In this document: positions 10,349-21,168 of the stretch, in pieces
Layout of the letters: each line of letters begins with the position of its first letter
Position numbering within the stretch: the first letter of the stretch is position 1
Source: Conidiobolus coronatus NRRL 28638
Taxonomy: Eukaryota; Entomophthoromycota; Entomophthoromycetes; Entomophthorales; Conidiobolaceae
NCBI GenBank assembly: GCA_001566745.1
Contig: KQ964486.1
Coordinates: forward strand, 40,455 to 69,469
DNA length: 29,015 nt
Reading direction: 5' to 3'
Position numbers and translations under genes: made by a program
The notes under the pieces: generated by a model
Seen by the model: only the letters and a program-made list of their open reading frames with translations
Database searches by the model: none
Told to the model about the DNA's origin: nothing

Positions 10349-11829
10349 ACTAATTAAATAACAAAATAACCACTTATATTTAAGTAGATAATATAAGACT
10401 AATATATTCTTAAGGTTTATTTTTTCTATTAAATAACTTATCTTAGGCTATATTAATATTTAAGTAGCATTGCCTATATAATTACTATAACCTAAGAGAA
10501 TTTAAGCCTAATATTTAATAACTTTAAGAGCAGTTTACTATAAATAGGTAATAATATGCAAATAATTAATTCTGGTAAGTTTAAGGATTCTTAGAAGATA
10601 GAAGTATACTATAGATTTAAATATATAATAAACCTATTTATAGTCTTAAAGGGGTATTATTATGCCTTTTATAATAGGGATTAAATTATATAATATAATT
10701 AATGCATAGTTTAATATAGATTATGCTATTAGCATATCCTACTTAGTTAATCTTTATAATAGTATTTATGTAATTAGCTAAAATAATACATAAACTCAAT
10801 TCTTTAGTATCTATAGTATATTAACCTTCAATTTTAAATAGGTAGTAGTTAGTAATTTGGATATTAAATTTAATTTAAATTGATTATAACAATAAGAATA
10901 TTGATACTAGGTGTATTTATGTATTATTATAAGGGTCTTAAATCCTACTTACACTCTCAAACACTCTTAAACCTACAAACTAAGACTATATAAGTATTTA
11001 TATAATGACTTAGAGTCTTAGGACTAAGCAAATATAAGATGCCTAAGACAATAGAAATAAGTAATACCAAGCTCTACATTTAAAACTATAAAAACTTAGT
11101 TACAACAATATAACTAACTTAGAACTATCTAACCTATAAACATTAACACATACATCAATTACTACTTTTATTAATAAAGTATTATATAACCCTTACATAT
11201 TGAATAGCTAATTAAATATATAATTCCCACTTAACTTATCCAATAAGTATTCTATCATTATAGTATAAATTCTATTTTTTTTAATATTAAAACTATATTT
11301 TTCAAACAAAATCATAGCCCTATAACTACATAAAAAATACTAATTGTAAAAATATTAAAGTAAGAGAAAAAGCCTTAGTGTTTAAAGGTTTAACAATTTA
11401 TTTATAAAACTAATCAGCTAATAATTATTTCTTACAATTTTAAAAGGATTAAAATGTTGATGGAAATATTTTTTAATATAAATTTCAAAATTTCACCATT
11501 ATCATTTAGTTTTATAAAATCAAAATGTATTAGCAAATCTCTATTATTTACTGAAGTTAATACTACATATAATAATATGATATTATAGATTTATTTCTTA
11601 AACAGGCGTTTCAATTAATAATAATTCACTTATATTAATGTTAAAATTTTGAACAGACTTAATACAAATTTAAGCCAAATTAACCAAACTAACACAGTGA
11701 CTGATATTATAAGTTATATTATAGCCTTTCATTATAATTAAACATTTCTAATTGAAATTTTGAAAAAAGTATAGGTAATTTTCATAAAGAAATAGTCGAA
11801 TTCAAACTAAACTGATTTCTTAATATTGC

Positions 11830-12350
11830 AACGAAACTATTGCCTCAGACATATCTAAATATTCTTCAGCATCATTAGTCTCAACTGAGATAGTTTACTA
11901 ATACAAACCATTTTTAGCCATGAATACTAAATTAGTCAATCACAGTAATACCGTTTTTAACCAACTAAGTTAAACAACTAATGGACCAATAGCTCATAAA
12001 TCCATGAGTTAGCCAAGACATCAAGCTACACCAAACCACATTAAAAGAACAGCGGAGTTCTAAATACTCTTGAATACATCATCTTTTCAGAATAACCAGC
12101 CCATCAATACGTCATCAACGGAGGATGGATAGTTCACTATAAACTGAGTATTTAAATCCATAGCTAGTAAAGCCTAGAAAACAGGAAATTCAACGTCTAG
12201 AGCTTGAAGTTTTCAAGCTAATAAATCACGTTAATAACGCATTCTAAATAAGCTATTAATGTAGTTATCGCTATAAGTTCTAACCCACTTCCTCTGTAAG
12301 TACTAGTCACCGGATAAATTACAATAACAATGTTTATTGCTGAGGTAAAA
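11830..12350. other. GC-elevated segment without an open frame; possible gene relic
   Basis: By hand count the lines from 12001 to 12360 are about 32-43% GC, close to the genes in this window and well above neighbouring intergenic DNA. CpG reappears at once. No frame on either strand is open for more than about 30 codons, and stops occur at about the rate expected by chance. Several frames nevertheless translate into balanced, protein-like stretches: on minus around 12080-12200 (an open run with PSSVDDVLMGWLF) and on plus around 12160-12240 (KPRKQEIQRLELEVFKL). I cannot decide strand or family. A decayed gene or transposon ORF is my reading; a regulatory island is the alternative. Confidence 0.3.
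12201..12219. repeat. Perfect 8-bp hairpin
   Basis: AGCTTGAA and TTCAAGCT are perfect complements separated by three bases. The hairpin sits inside the GC-elevated segment. It could fold in RNA or be a palindromic protein site; no function is implied by context. Confidence 0.4.
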
Positions 12351-15004
12351 TCTATCCTTGCATCGCTAATTATGTATGTGTAGAAATGTAAATACTATAC
12401 AATGATTTCACTTTTATACATATTTCGCATATAGTAGACGATATAAGCATTAAGTGTACAATAGCACGCTAATAAGTTTGAAATGTTTCAAAAAATCAAT
12501 AATCTGCACTTTTTTGTTAAACTTGAAGTACAAGTTCGTAGTTTATAAGGATTTTGAACTATTTTATATAAGCTTATTTTAACCATTTGCAATATTTAGA
12601 CAAAAATTAAGAATTTTTGGATAAATTTTGAACATTTTGTCGTCATTTAAGTCTATTTAACTTAGGCGTGCATGGATTAATGAATTTATTCATTTAACTC
12701 TTTTTATAAAACTTGAGCCAAATGTAACTAAATCCAAAATGTATAAAAAATTTGCATAAATTATTAATTATTGATTGTACAGATTTTCAATTAATGTGCA
12801 TAGTCAGAACTGGCATTAGAAAGGTACTATTATAAAAATTTAATTTTTACATAATATCTAAAATAATTCTAATATATATTTTGGCAATTGGAAAGCTTGA
12901 TATAATGATGTTTAGTCAATCTTGGCTCCTTTTTTATGTTAAGCTTTATTGGTTAAATTAGTTTAATAAAATTAATTAACAAAACTAGTATTGATTTGCC
13001 CCTTAAATTGATAAAATTCAGCTAATATTACATATTACAAGTTTTTTAAGATGCTTTTGATATGGCTCAATTTCGCCATTTTTCAGTTTTGAAATATATT
13101 TGGAATATAATTATATATTAAGCTACAATAATTACTTTTTATTGTTTGGGCAATTTTATTATAAGAAAAATATTATTTCATTCGCTTCGTAATAATGAAA
13201 ATATAAAACATAAAATATAAGATTGCTCATATTTATGAAAATGTTTAGATTTAATTCTCTCTTGACAAAGTATGATGTTTTTTAATAGATCTATTACATA
13301 TTTGAGAGTAATATGAAAAGTATGACCTTGAAAAGGTTTTAGTAAATTTAGATGAAACCTTGTTTATAGTATAATAATCTTAAAATATAAGTAAAATATG
13401 TTTACATTAACCTCTTAATCTAAGAACTAAACATTAAATCAATTTACAGATGCTTTTTGATATACTAAGTATCCAGATTATTCAAATAAAACGCTTATGA
13501 TACATGTAATTGAAGTGCATATTGCTTATAGTAATTTTTTGTTCAATCATTATTACGTCAAGAAGTGTATATATTCAAATATATGAAATTAATTGGAAAA
13601 TTAATAATTTAATTGCACAATCATAAGCAATCAATTAATACCGTTTTAAGCTAAATCTCTATGGATTTGACTAATTGATTCTCTCATTAGAATGAATAGT
13701 TAGCTCAAAGTCACTTAAATTACTATAATTGACAAGTAATAAATATAAATTATATTCGTGCAACAATTATCTAATCAGAAATATATAGAAAAATCTCAGT
13801 CGTATTACACAAATGGCTATTGTCGCTCAATTAGTCAATTATTTTGCTAAATCATTTATTGTTGATAGATAGGATCATTAAAATCGTAACAGACATAGTA
13901 TATTACTCGGGTTTATAAATTATACAAAGTAGTGTATAGTTTTATTATATAATTATAAACATAGTCTATTGAAAAGCTGAGATTTATACTTTATAATTTT
14001 TATAGCTTTCATTTGTGCAACTCTAGAATCTTTTTCATACCTTGGATTACTGTTTGATAAAATATTGGTGAAACTAAAATCGTAATTTTTATAATTGATA
14101 TAAAGCTCTAAAAATACCGCAAGCTAAATATATTTGAGGTAAAATTGATGCTCTGTTTTAGTTTATTGTAAAATAGTAAGACAAATGTTTTTTTGAAATT
14201 GGTATATAGGATATAAACATATATAATAATTAATATCATATTAGAGCTTATGAGGTGTCTAGAAATTTAGTTCATAATAAGATAGAATAATAGGCTTCTA
14301 TTTTAAAACTGAATTAAGTAAAAAATTAAAAAGAATATTAAATTTAGAAATCACCACAACAATCACAAGTTATCACCACATTCTTACAATAAATTTAATA
14401 CTTGCCACTTTCGATAGCATATAATATATTTTTAACATAATTATGAGATATAATACTCTATCTGATCTATTTTTATAATATTTAAATGCTAAATTAAAGC
14501 TTTTGTATAGTGAATACATGCTAAATTATACATAGATATATTTAAAATGCTAGAATTTACATTGTTAGACGATTAACCTGATATAAGCTGCATTAGCAAA
14601 AATTATTTCACTATCAAAAGACCGTGATTAATATTAAACTCAATCTAGATATAATCTAATCTCAAGATGTGCACTCTCTATTTAAGTAAATTTATAGATA
14701 CAATTAGCTATTTAGACTCTTCTATTAAAACCATCAGATGCTTAATATGCATAACAAATCTAATTTATTTAATTAAGGACTTTTATATTGATCTTTGGAT
14801 GATAAAATTTATACAAGCTAATTGAATTACTATTTTATCTATTAGATGCGAAAATTTAATACATATAAAGTTATTAAAGACCACTGATAAACAATAATGA
14901 ATCTTGTAAATTATGATTTTATTAATCAATTTAAACTTTAAAAACATTGCCAAGTATTTCAAACAAATTATAAGTAACTACTCTAAATGACCAAGAAATA
15001 CGCT

Positions 15005-15069
15005 ATTATTATTTTTACCTCAGTTTAAATTTTAGACAAAAAGAGTGACTTTATATCGCCCCATTTTTA
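15005..15069 (-). repeat. Dispersed repeat, inverted partial copy C
   Basis: Read on the minus strand this begins TAAAAATGGGGCGATA, an exact 16-nt match to 28731-28746, and continues with a diverged but alignable stretch (TCTTTTTGTCTAAAATTTAAA against TCTTTTTATTTAGATTTAAAA, each a 21-nt segment with four mismatches). A 16-nt exact match containing six G/C bases is unlikely by chance in DNA this AT-rich. It is probably an older, inverted member of the family represented at 28731-28986. Confidence 0.45.
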
Positions 15070-16318
15070 TACATAGCTATCTTAACTTATAAAGTTGTAA
15101 TATAAATTTGCTATAGCGCCGTAAACTTATACTCTATTTTAATATTAGTTTATGATAAAATATATTAGTTATTGATAAAATGTGAAGAATTACATTTCAA
15201 TAAGCTTGAAATATAGCACTACTAAGAGCGATAACCATTGATAGCTTTATTAAAATTTTTAGCTATCTTAAGTGTAATGTTCTATTTTTAAGCATATGTT
15301 ATTAATGCAATTATGCTTTAAGTGGATAGCGTTTAGTTAAATTCTTTCTAAAAAATATTCAAATTTAGCTGAGACAGTATTAACTTGAAATCCACTCAAC
15401 GTCTATTGAACATTTTGGTTTAATATTAGCTGATTATATAATAGCTACTTTATTCAAAAATTTTAACATAAGTCCATTTCAACCCAGAAAAAAGTTTTTT
15501 CAATCCATAAAAATAGCTTCGTTTTTTATTGAATATTTCTCAAGTGAAAAAAGTACTGAGAAAATAAAATTCTTTTGGTTTAACAAGAGTTATATTATTT
15601 CTTATTTTAGCTCCAATTTCATATTGTCAACTTACTAAATTCGCTCTTATTAAATTTTTAATTAACTTTGCTAAAATTTATTACTCCTTACTTTTTAAAC
15701 TAGCCATATTTGATTAAAATTTAAATAATATTTATACACTAGCTCTTACTAGCAAAACTATTTAAAAATACTGGTGGTTGTGCTCAAAACAATTTTATTA
15801 GTGCTCTTAATTTTAAATGTGTAGAGATTAATTCAGTTTCCAAAGTTATTTTAAATTAAATACAGTATATTTATAGCATACTTGAGATTAAAGTTAGTAC
15901 AGTACAATTTAATCCATTCAGCATGAGAAATCTTTTTTTATTGTTAAACCAGATCAAACTATGATTTTACACATAAAAAATATCTACAATGTTGGTAGCA
16001 AAGTCTATATTAAGCTTTATCGAATAGATATGCAGTGTAAAAAGTTTATATTTATGCTTTACTGATATTCTGTATAAGATTAATGTCCAAGAGGTTTCCA
16101 TATATCAATTTTAAATATTTAACTGCACATTTGAAATCTTTAGAAATTATACAACATCGTACAACAATTAATATTAAAGCATATGCAATTAAATTGAAAC
16201 CAAATTAGCTTGCATATTATAATTATTAATAAATCTTAGCTGTGCAATTATGAGCATAATAATTAAAATTTAATGAATATATGGAGCAACATTTAATAAA
16301 CAATAAAAATAATAAAAA

Positions 16319-16324
16319 TTTATT
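16319..16324 (-). promoter_or_regulatory. Candidate poly(A) signal of the KDM5 gene
   Basis: AATAAA on the minus strand, 131 nt beyond the annotated TGA at 16455-16457 but only a few bases beyond the TGA at 16328-16330 that closes the out-of-frame continuation. Either distance is possible for a fungal 3' end. Confidence 0.45.
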
Positions 16325-16327
16325 CAA

Positions 16328-16466
16328 TCAATATCTGCGATGACCATTCATGTCACGCATATGTGAAGGGGGAGGGTAAATGTGGCGATCTTCAGGATTG
16401 TGACTATTTAACGAAATTGGAGCTCTTGGCTTAATATAGGATCTATGCTCCCTTTCACGTTGGGGG
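16328..16466 (-). other. Out-of-frame coding-like continuation of KDM5
   Basis: Immediately past the KDM5 stop codon, another minus-strand frame stays open to a TGA at 16328-16330. It has coding-like GC content and a Pro/His/Arg-rich composition like the preceding tail (for example RDMNGHRRY at its end). The two frames meet at a run of five G on the plus strand (16462-16466); one base fewer there would make them continuous. A natural or sequencing indel is more likely than an intron, since no GT-AG pair of normal size (48-52 nt) fits the short distance. If so, the true C-terminus is about 40 residues longer than annotated. Confidence 0.55.
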
Positions 16467-19400
16467 ATATGGCGCTGGCATCTGTGAGTGCATTGGAGCT
16501 TGTGACATTGAGTATGAGGATAAGCTTCCAATTCTTGGTGGAGGCTGACTTCGTTCAATTGTAGGTGCTGAAAGAGAGTGTCCAGGCTTTGCGTAGTGGG
16601 AGTGTCCCGAGTAGTAGCTATTTTTTGGCGATGTGGAGTTACGGCTATGTTCTGCAATTAGGGCGCGATCATTTCTAGAAATAGAAAATGAATGGGGATC
16701 TGTGGAGGGTCTAGATGAAGACGAAGATTCTGAAATCATGTAGTGAGAGGGGTGAGAGCTGACTGATACGTTGCTATTTACATTTGAAACCACGTAAGGC
16801 GGGCGTGAAGATGGATGATTATGCGAACCTGCAGAGCTATACTTTGAAGGCTGATATGGCATAGGAGGATCCAAATTGTGAATAGAGCGTTTTGAAGTGG
16901 GGTGAGGTGGATGATCATCATGATAATCATTAGTTGGAAGTGGTAACGTATGATGATGGTTTGGTTTAGTAATTGGTGTGCTAAACATATTTCTATCTGC
17001 GTGGTGAGATGGGTGATAGTTCCTGCTAGGAAGCTCGCTGAACGAATGTGATGGCTCCTTCCATTTACGTGGGGCCTCTTTAGAAGGAGGATAGTTTATG
17101 TTATGAGAATAACGACTATCTTCATTCTTTTGAGGAACCATGAATTGGTTACCGTTATTGAAGTGAGGTGTTGGATGTTTTGGAGAGCGGTTGGGCTCCC
17201 ATTTGGGATGATGACTCATTACAGGGGGAGGATGCTTGAATGAGTTAGCAGCTAAAGCTGGCGAAACTGATGGAATTGAGGTCATTGGAGGAGCTGGGAA
17301 GCGATGGTTCTCTAAGTTATTCCTAGTTGTTTTGGCCCTCTTAGTATTAATAGCTTCCATTAAATCTTCAAGTAGCTTAGACTGTTCTTCAATAGTAACC
17401 TCCATATCTATCATATTCTTAGCAAGATGCTTAATCTGTGTTGCTACTTCTTTAGGATTAGCAATGCCTCTGAATTTCTCACAAGTTTGTTTTAACTGTT
17501 CAACGTCCAAAGAAATGGAAAGAAGGCAGTCAAATTCTTTACAGATGAAAGGAAGTTTTCTACCAAGATCGACTAATTGAACAATGGTATCCAAAGAAGG
17601 ACGCTTACGAATATCATTTAACCAAAATACTTCGCAGCCTAAGCAAGCACTTGGATGTCCAGGACGATAGTTAATATGTAAACAAGCACGGTGATATTGA
17701 CGACGACATTTAAAGCAGCCAACAGTTGGAAAATCAGGATTTTGACCACAAGGGCACTTGAGGGAGGTTTTCTTTTCAATTCTACATTTAATCTTCAACT
17801 TGAGCATTTCCAAATTAAATCTAATTTGGTTTGGCTTTGTAGAGTCGTGGTTTAATACCATTCCAAAAGCATCAACAACGGATTGTATCCATTGAATCAT
17901 ATGTTTCTGATACTCTTCAAGTTCGTACATTTGCTTATCAGTTAAAGATAAAGAGTTCATATCGTTCAAAATAGTCAAAACATCGTCGTAATTGGGTCTT
18001 TTAACAAAATCGGAAGCAGTACACTGTTCCAAAATTTGCAATACTTTAGCCTGTTGTGGGCCATATTGCTCTTTGAGTTGTTTTAAATCATCAAGGAGTG
18101 ATTGAGTATGTGGAAAAGTTTCTGACTTTGAGATTAAATAGTCTATATCCATTAAAGCTACAGATGGTGCATTCTTAACTAAGTTGGCAAGCTTTTTCCA
18201 TTCTTCTCCTTGTTTATAAAGTGCCTGCAAAGCGCTTATTAAAGGATGATCTTGAGGTATGTTTTGTTGAAGTGCTTGATCCAAAACACTTGAAATATCC
18301 TGTAAAGTAAGCTTGGCGCGATATGATTCAGCAGTAAGCTTTTGAGCATATTGGTACCATTGCATACCAGTTAGTCTCTCTTTAAGCTTTTGAGTATCAC
18401 TATTCTCAATATCGAGCTCTTTGGCTTGAGCCATCAAGTCGTTCAAATATTCGGTTTCTGCATCTTGATCTTCTAAAGCCTCAGTGATTTGAACAGTGAG
18501 CATATTTTTAGGAGATACTATATCTTTCAAGGCATCTAATTCAGAAGATCCAAAGCACATAGTATTAGCACTGGTGATTAAATCCTTGATTTCGTCAATA
18601 ATAGCGTCTCTCTCAAGATCAGGTAAGGTCCAAATTTCATCTTTTTGCTGTAAATATCCCTCTGCCATATATATCCAATTCTTACACTTTACTACAAAAT
18701 TTTTCAAATTTTCAGTTTCTGTAGAATCAACACCAATATTTTCAGCCTCTTCAACCAAATCTTCGTAAAAAGATAAAGGAAGGCTACGGTTAACTTTTAG
18801 AGCGGAAGTGAGTTTATCTTGCCACAAACTTGTACCGGAAGCTTGATTCATGATCTTGTCCACCAATTCGCTCAGCTCGTTGTCTTTATAGCGCTGATAT
18901 AGAATTTTAGACTCAGAATCGCATGAGCATAAAGCTTGATAATCATCTGCGCAAACTACAGCAGTGTCGCATTTACAACCGATCGCGGATAAATAGCAGA
19001 ATACATTACATTCTCTGCATTGGAAAATATCACCACTAGGCATTTCTTGAGCTTTAGCATCTGGTAAATGACCTCGAATTTTATCTCTGTGACCCTTTTC
19101 TCTTCTGTGTAAATCTCTAAAGGCATCTCTCATAAAGTTAGAGTTAGAAAGATCAGGGGTGTTTAGAGCAGTATTGATTAATAATTCATCATGAGAAAAT
19201 ACTGGGTTCTTGGAGAATCGCTTGTATTGAAGGACGCAATCCAAGCCATAAGGAATCCAGTCAAGTGGAGCAAAGTTAACAGCTTCGTTAAAGTTTAAAC
19301 CATGGTTGAAGCCTGCATGATAAGCTTTGGGGAAGGTAATAACGAACTCATTGGGGCGCTGATCAAGACCATAAACAGGTACGTTGTGTTGCGTGAGTAT

Positions 19401-21168
19401 ACTAGGTGATACCATAGTAACTAATTGATATAGCAAATCGGGCTGATTGTCGAATAGCTCAGGTAAAACCTTTTTAACAGCAGACTCAAAGGCTTCAGCA
19501 TGAGATCCAGGAATACCATACCAAGTTTTGGTCTCTCCCCAATGCTGATAGTTAACAGAGTAAGTATAATGATCTTCGTTATGCCAGCAGAAGGTGGAAA
19601 AGCACATGCCAACATAAATCCAAGGAACCATCATACCTGAAATATCTTGATTAATGTTAATAAATAGAGAACTAGGTACAGTTGGTATAGTATTTAAATT
19701 CCAAGGATGTCTAGACAATTTGTCCGTTGGCTGTCTTTCAATTGTTGGAAAACCAGATCCATGGACTGTTGAGTGCAAGTCAGCTCCATACTCTACTTCT
19801 AAAGTTGATAAGGGATCGGATAATATTCTCCAAAACTCCTCTTCTACCATATCTTCATTGGTAGGATATGGGAAGTAGTTACGCTTGAATTCGTCGGCTT
19901 TAGCTTGGAAAGAAGCTAGAGTATACTCACCGCCATCCTCAAATCCATAATCGTTAGGTGTGACAAGAAGGCAGAATGGGCAGTACCAGTCGGAGTTAGG
20001 AACGGCAAATAGAGTTGGCTTAAGACAGGTTAAATGATAGCCTTTTTCACAATCGTCACAAAGGAGCATAATTCCTTTTTCATCGCCTTTATAACATAGT
20101 CTGCATACATCAGGGTCTATGGTGGCAACATCTGCAGACTTGGGAGGCTTGTACTCTCTATAATGATCCAAGTGATCTTCGAAAGGCTCAATATACTTTT
20201 CATGAAGTTGGCGTAGAGCTGTTGATAAAGAGGTACAAGTTTTATTGGTGAATTTCATCTGTCTTCCAATATATGCCCATTGTTTTTTAGCGGATATCTA
20301 AGTTAAAAAATTAATATAAATTATATTAAATCCAAGTAATAGACTCACTTCTGCACTGCCTCCATTATCTGCAATTAATTTAGAGAGCTTGTATAAGTCA
20401 ACAGGCTTATGATCAAGATGTGGAATAGATTTAATAGGTTGACCGTATTGACTATGGAATTTGCTTAATCTCTCTATATAATTAGAGTTAACTCTACCCA
20501 ACCCATTAACAGATCTTAAATGCTGCTTTCTAGACTTAAATTTAAAAATCTAAATTAATGGAAAAATAAAAATTAATAAACTAGGAAAAATTAAAGGGTA
20601 AGCGTAAATTAAAAGCGTGATAAGAGATAATAAAAAGAATTAAGGGGGGATATGGTAAACTGGATTCTGTAAAGTGCTAATCCAATCCCCAATCGTTAAG
20701 CAAAAAAATAATATGGGAAAAATTAATGCAAATTTAGAAGGGGGAAAAATTGGAAATTGAAAGAATTTGCCTCCAATTCTCAATAAATATGAATATAATG
20801 AAGAGAAGATGGCTTTGTAGAAGAAGAAAAGCGTCAAAAATATTAGAAAATGAAAATACCTCAGTGTCTAAAGCAAACTCAGGCTTAAAACCTTTGGGTG
20901 GCACAACTTTACAGATACCAGCAGATTGGGCTTCGGGTGTTATTTTAGCAATATAGGCTATTGGGTCTTGGAACTCCTCCTCTGTAGGGAAGAAGGTAGG
21001 AGCTTCAGGCAAGCCCATAAATCTCTTTTCTTTAGGACCTGACTCATCTCGGTCAGTTCTGACAGAGTTCAAATCAAAATTAGTTGGGAGATTTGGAGTA
21101 GATTCCTTAGCCTTTGGAGGTTTAGGACTTCCTGAGAAGGTATTGGCTTCGGTTTTAACTCTTTTCAT
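16455..21168 (-). CDS. KDM5/Lid2-type H3K4 histone demethylase
   Basis: Nuclear Fe(II)/2-oxoglutarate demethylase of the JARID1/KDM5 family, which removes methyl groups from histone H3 lysine 4. Exons on minus: 20860-21168, 20349-20549, 16455-20297 (1450 residues; introns 310 and 51 nt). Order: JmjN (about 51-103), ARID (about 118-215), PHD1 with all eight ligands (C235 to C279), JmjC with iron ligands H409, E411, H497 and cosubstrate-site K427, C5HC2 finger (597-629), PLU-1-like helical region (about 640-985), second PHD-like finger (C1018 to C1058), a short coiled coil (about 1130-1155) and a His/Pro/Ser-rich tail. The JmjN-ARID and ARID-internal junctions are contiguous across the introns, and length matches fungal Lid2-like proteins. 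The start is the first ATG after an in-frame TAA ten codons upstream. Oddities: the C5HC2 histidine is Asp622, and the reading frame probably slips near the stop. The gene is about 40% GC. Confidence 0.95.
20550..20859 (-). other. Long first intron of KDM5 (310 nt)
   Basis: Donor GTATTT directly follows the JmjN exon, and acceptor TTTAG precedes the segment that continues the JmjN-ARID linker, so protein homology fixes both ends. At 310 nt it is about six times the length of every other intron here. Its sense strand is strikingly pyrimidine-rich, with several CCCC and CTTCTTC runs. It might hold a regulatory element or arise from a small insertion; I see no gene in it. Confidence 0.75.

Larger units (their letters stand above)
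9205..11606. other. CpG-free, TpA-rich stretch spanning the gap; probable decayed repeat DNA
   Basis: Reading every base from 9205 to 11606 (apart from the N gap at 10121-10348) I find no CpG in about 2.2 kb, while CpGs recur about every 100-150 bp in other non-coding parts of this window. TpA is very abundant, and CTTAG/CTAAG words recur between about 10441 and 11125. CpG loss with TpA gain is what cytosine methylation decay or repeat-induced point mutation leaves in silenced repeats. No open frame survives, so I cannot say what the original element was. The assembly gap inside it also suggests repetitive DNA. Mobile-element origin is inference. Confidence 0.5.
12351..16327. other. AT-rich intergenic DNA upstream of the KDM5 3' end
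   Basis: About 4 kb with no supportable gene. I see a 13-nt word at 12711-12723 (ACTTGAGCCAAAT) that recurs exactly at 25438, a minus-strand segment related to the dispersed repeat (15005-15069) and the KDM5 poly(A) signal at 16319-16324. Otherwise all frames are closed and the composition is uniform. Confidence 0.6.

Noticed and set aside
11040-11130. CCTAA/TTAGG words in the CpG desert as telomeric remnants
   Set aside because: The words are scattered and not tandem, most are CTTAG/CTAAG rather than TTAGGG, and general TpA enrichment explains them.
19421-19615. Second minus-strand frame inside the JmjC coding region
   Set aside because: It overlaps the intact JmjC domain in another frame; its hydrophobic look is a by-product of the frame shift.
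17236-19878. Plus-strand open frames opposite KDM5 (17236-17580, 18496-18768, 19654-19878)
   Set aside because: They mirror the long KDM5 exon, have unremarkable translations and no recognisable domain or signals.
20734-20859. Read-through of the JmjN exon into intron 1
   Set aside because: Protein continuity of JmjN into ARID requires splicing at 20859/20550; the read-through part is Phe/Leu-rich intron translation.
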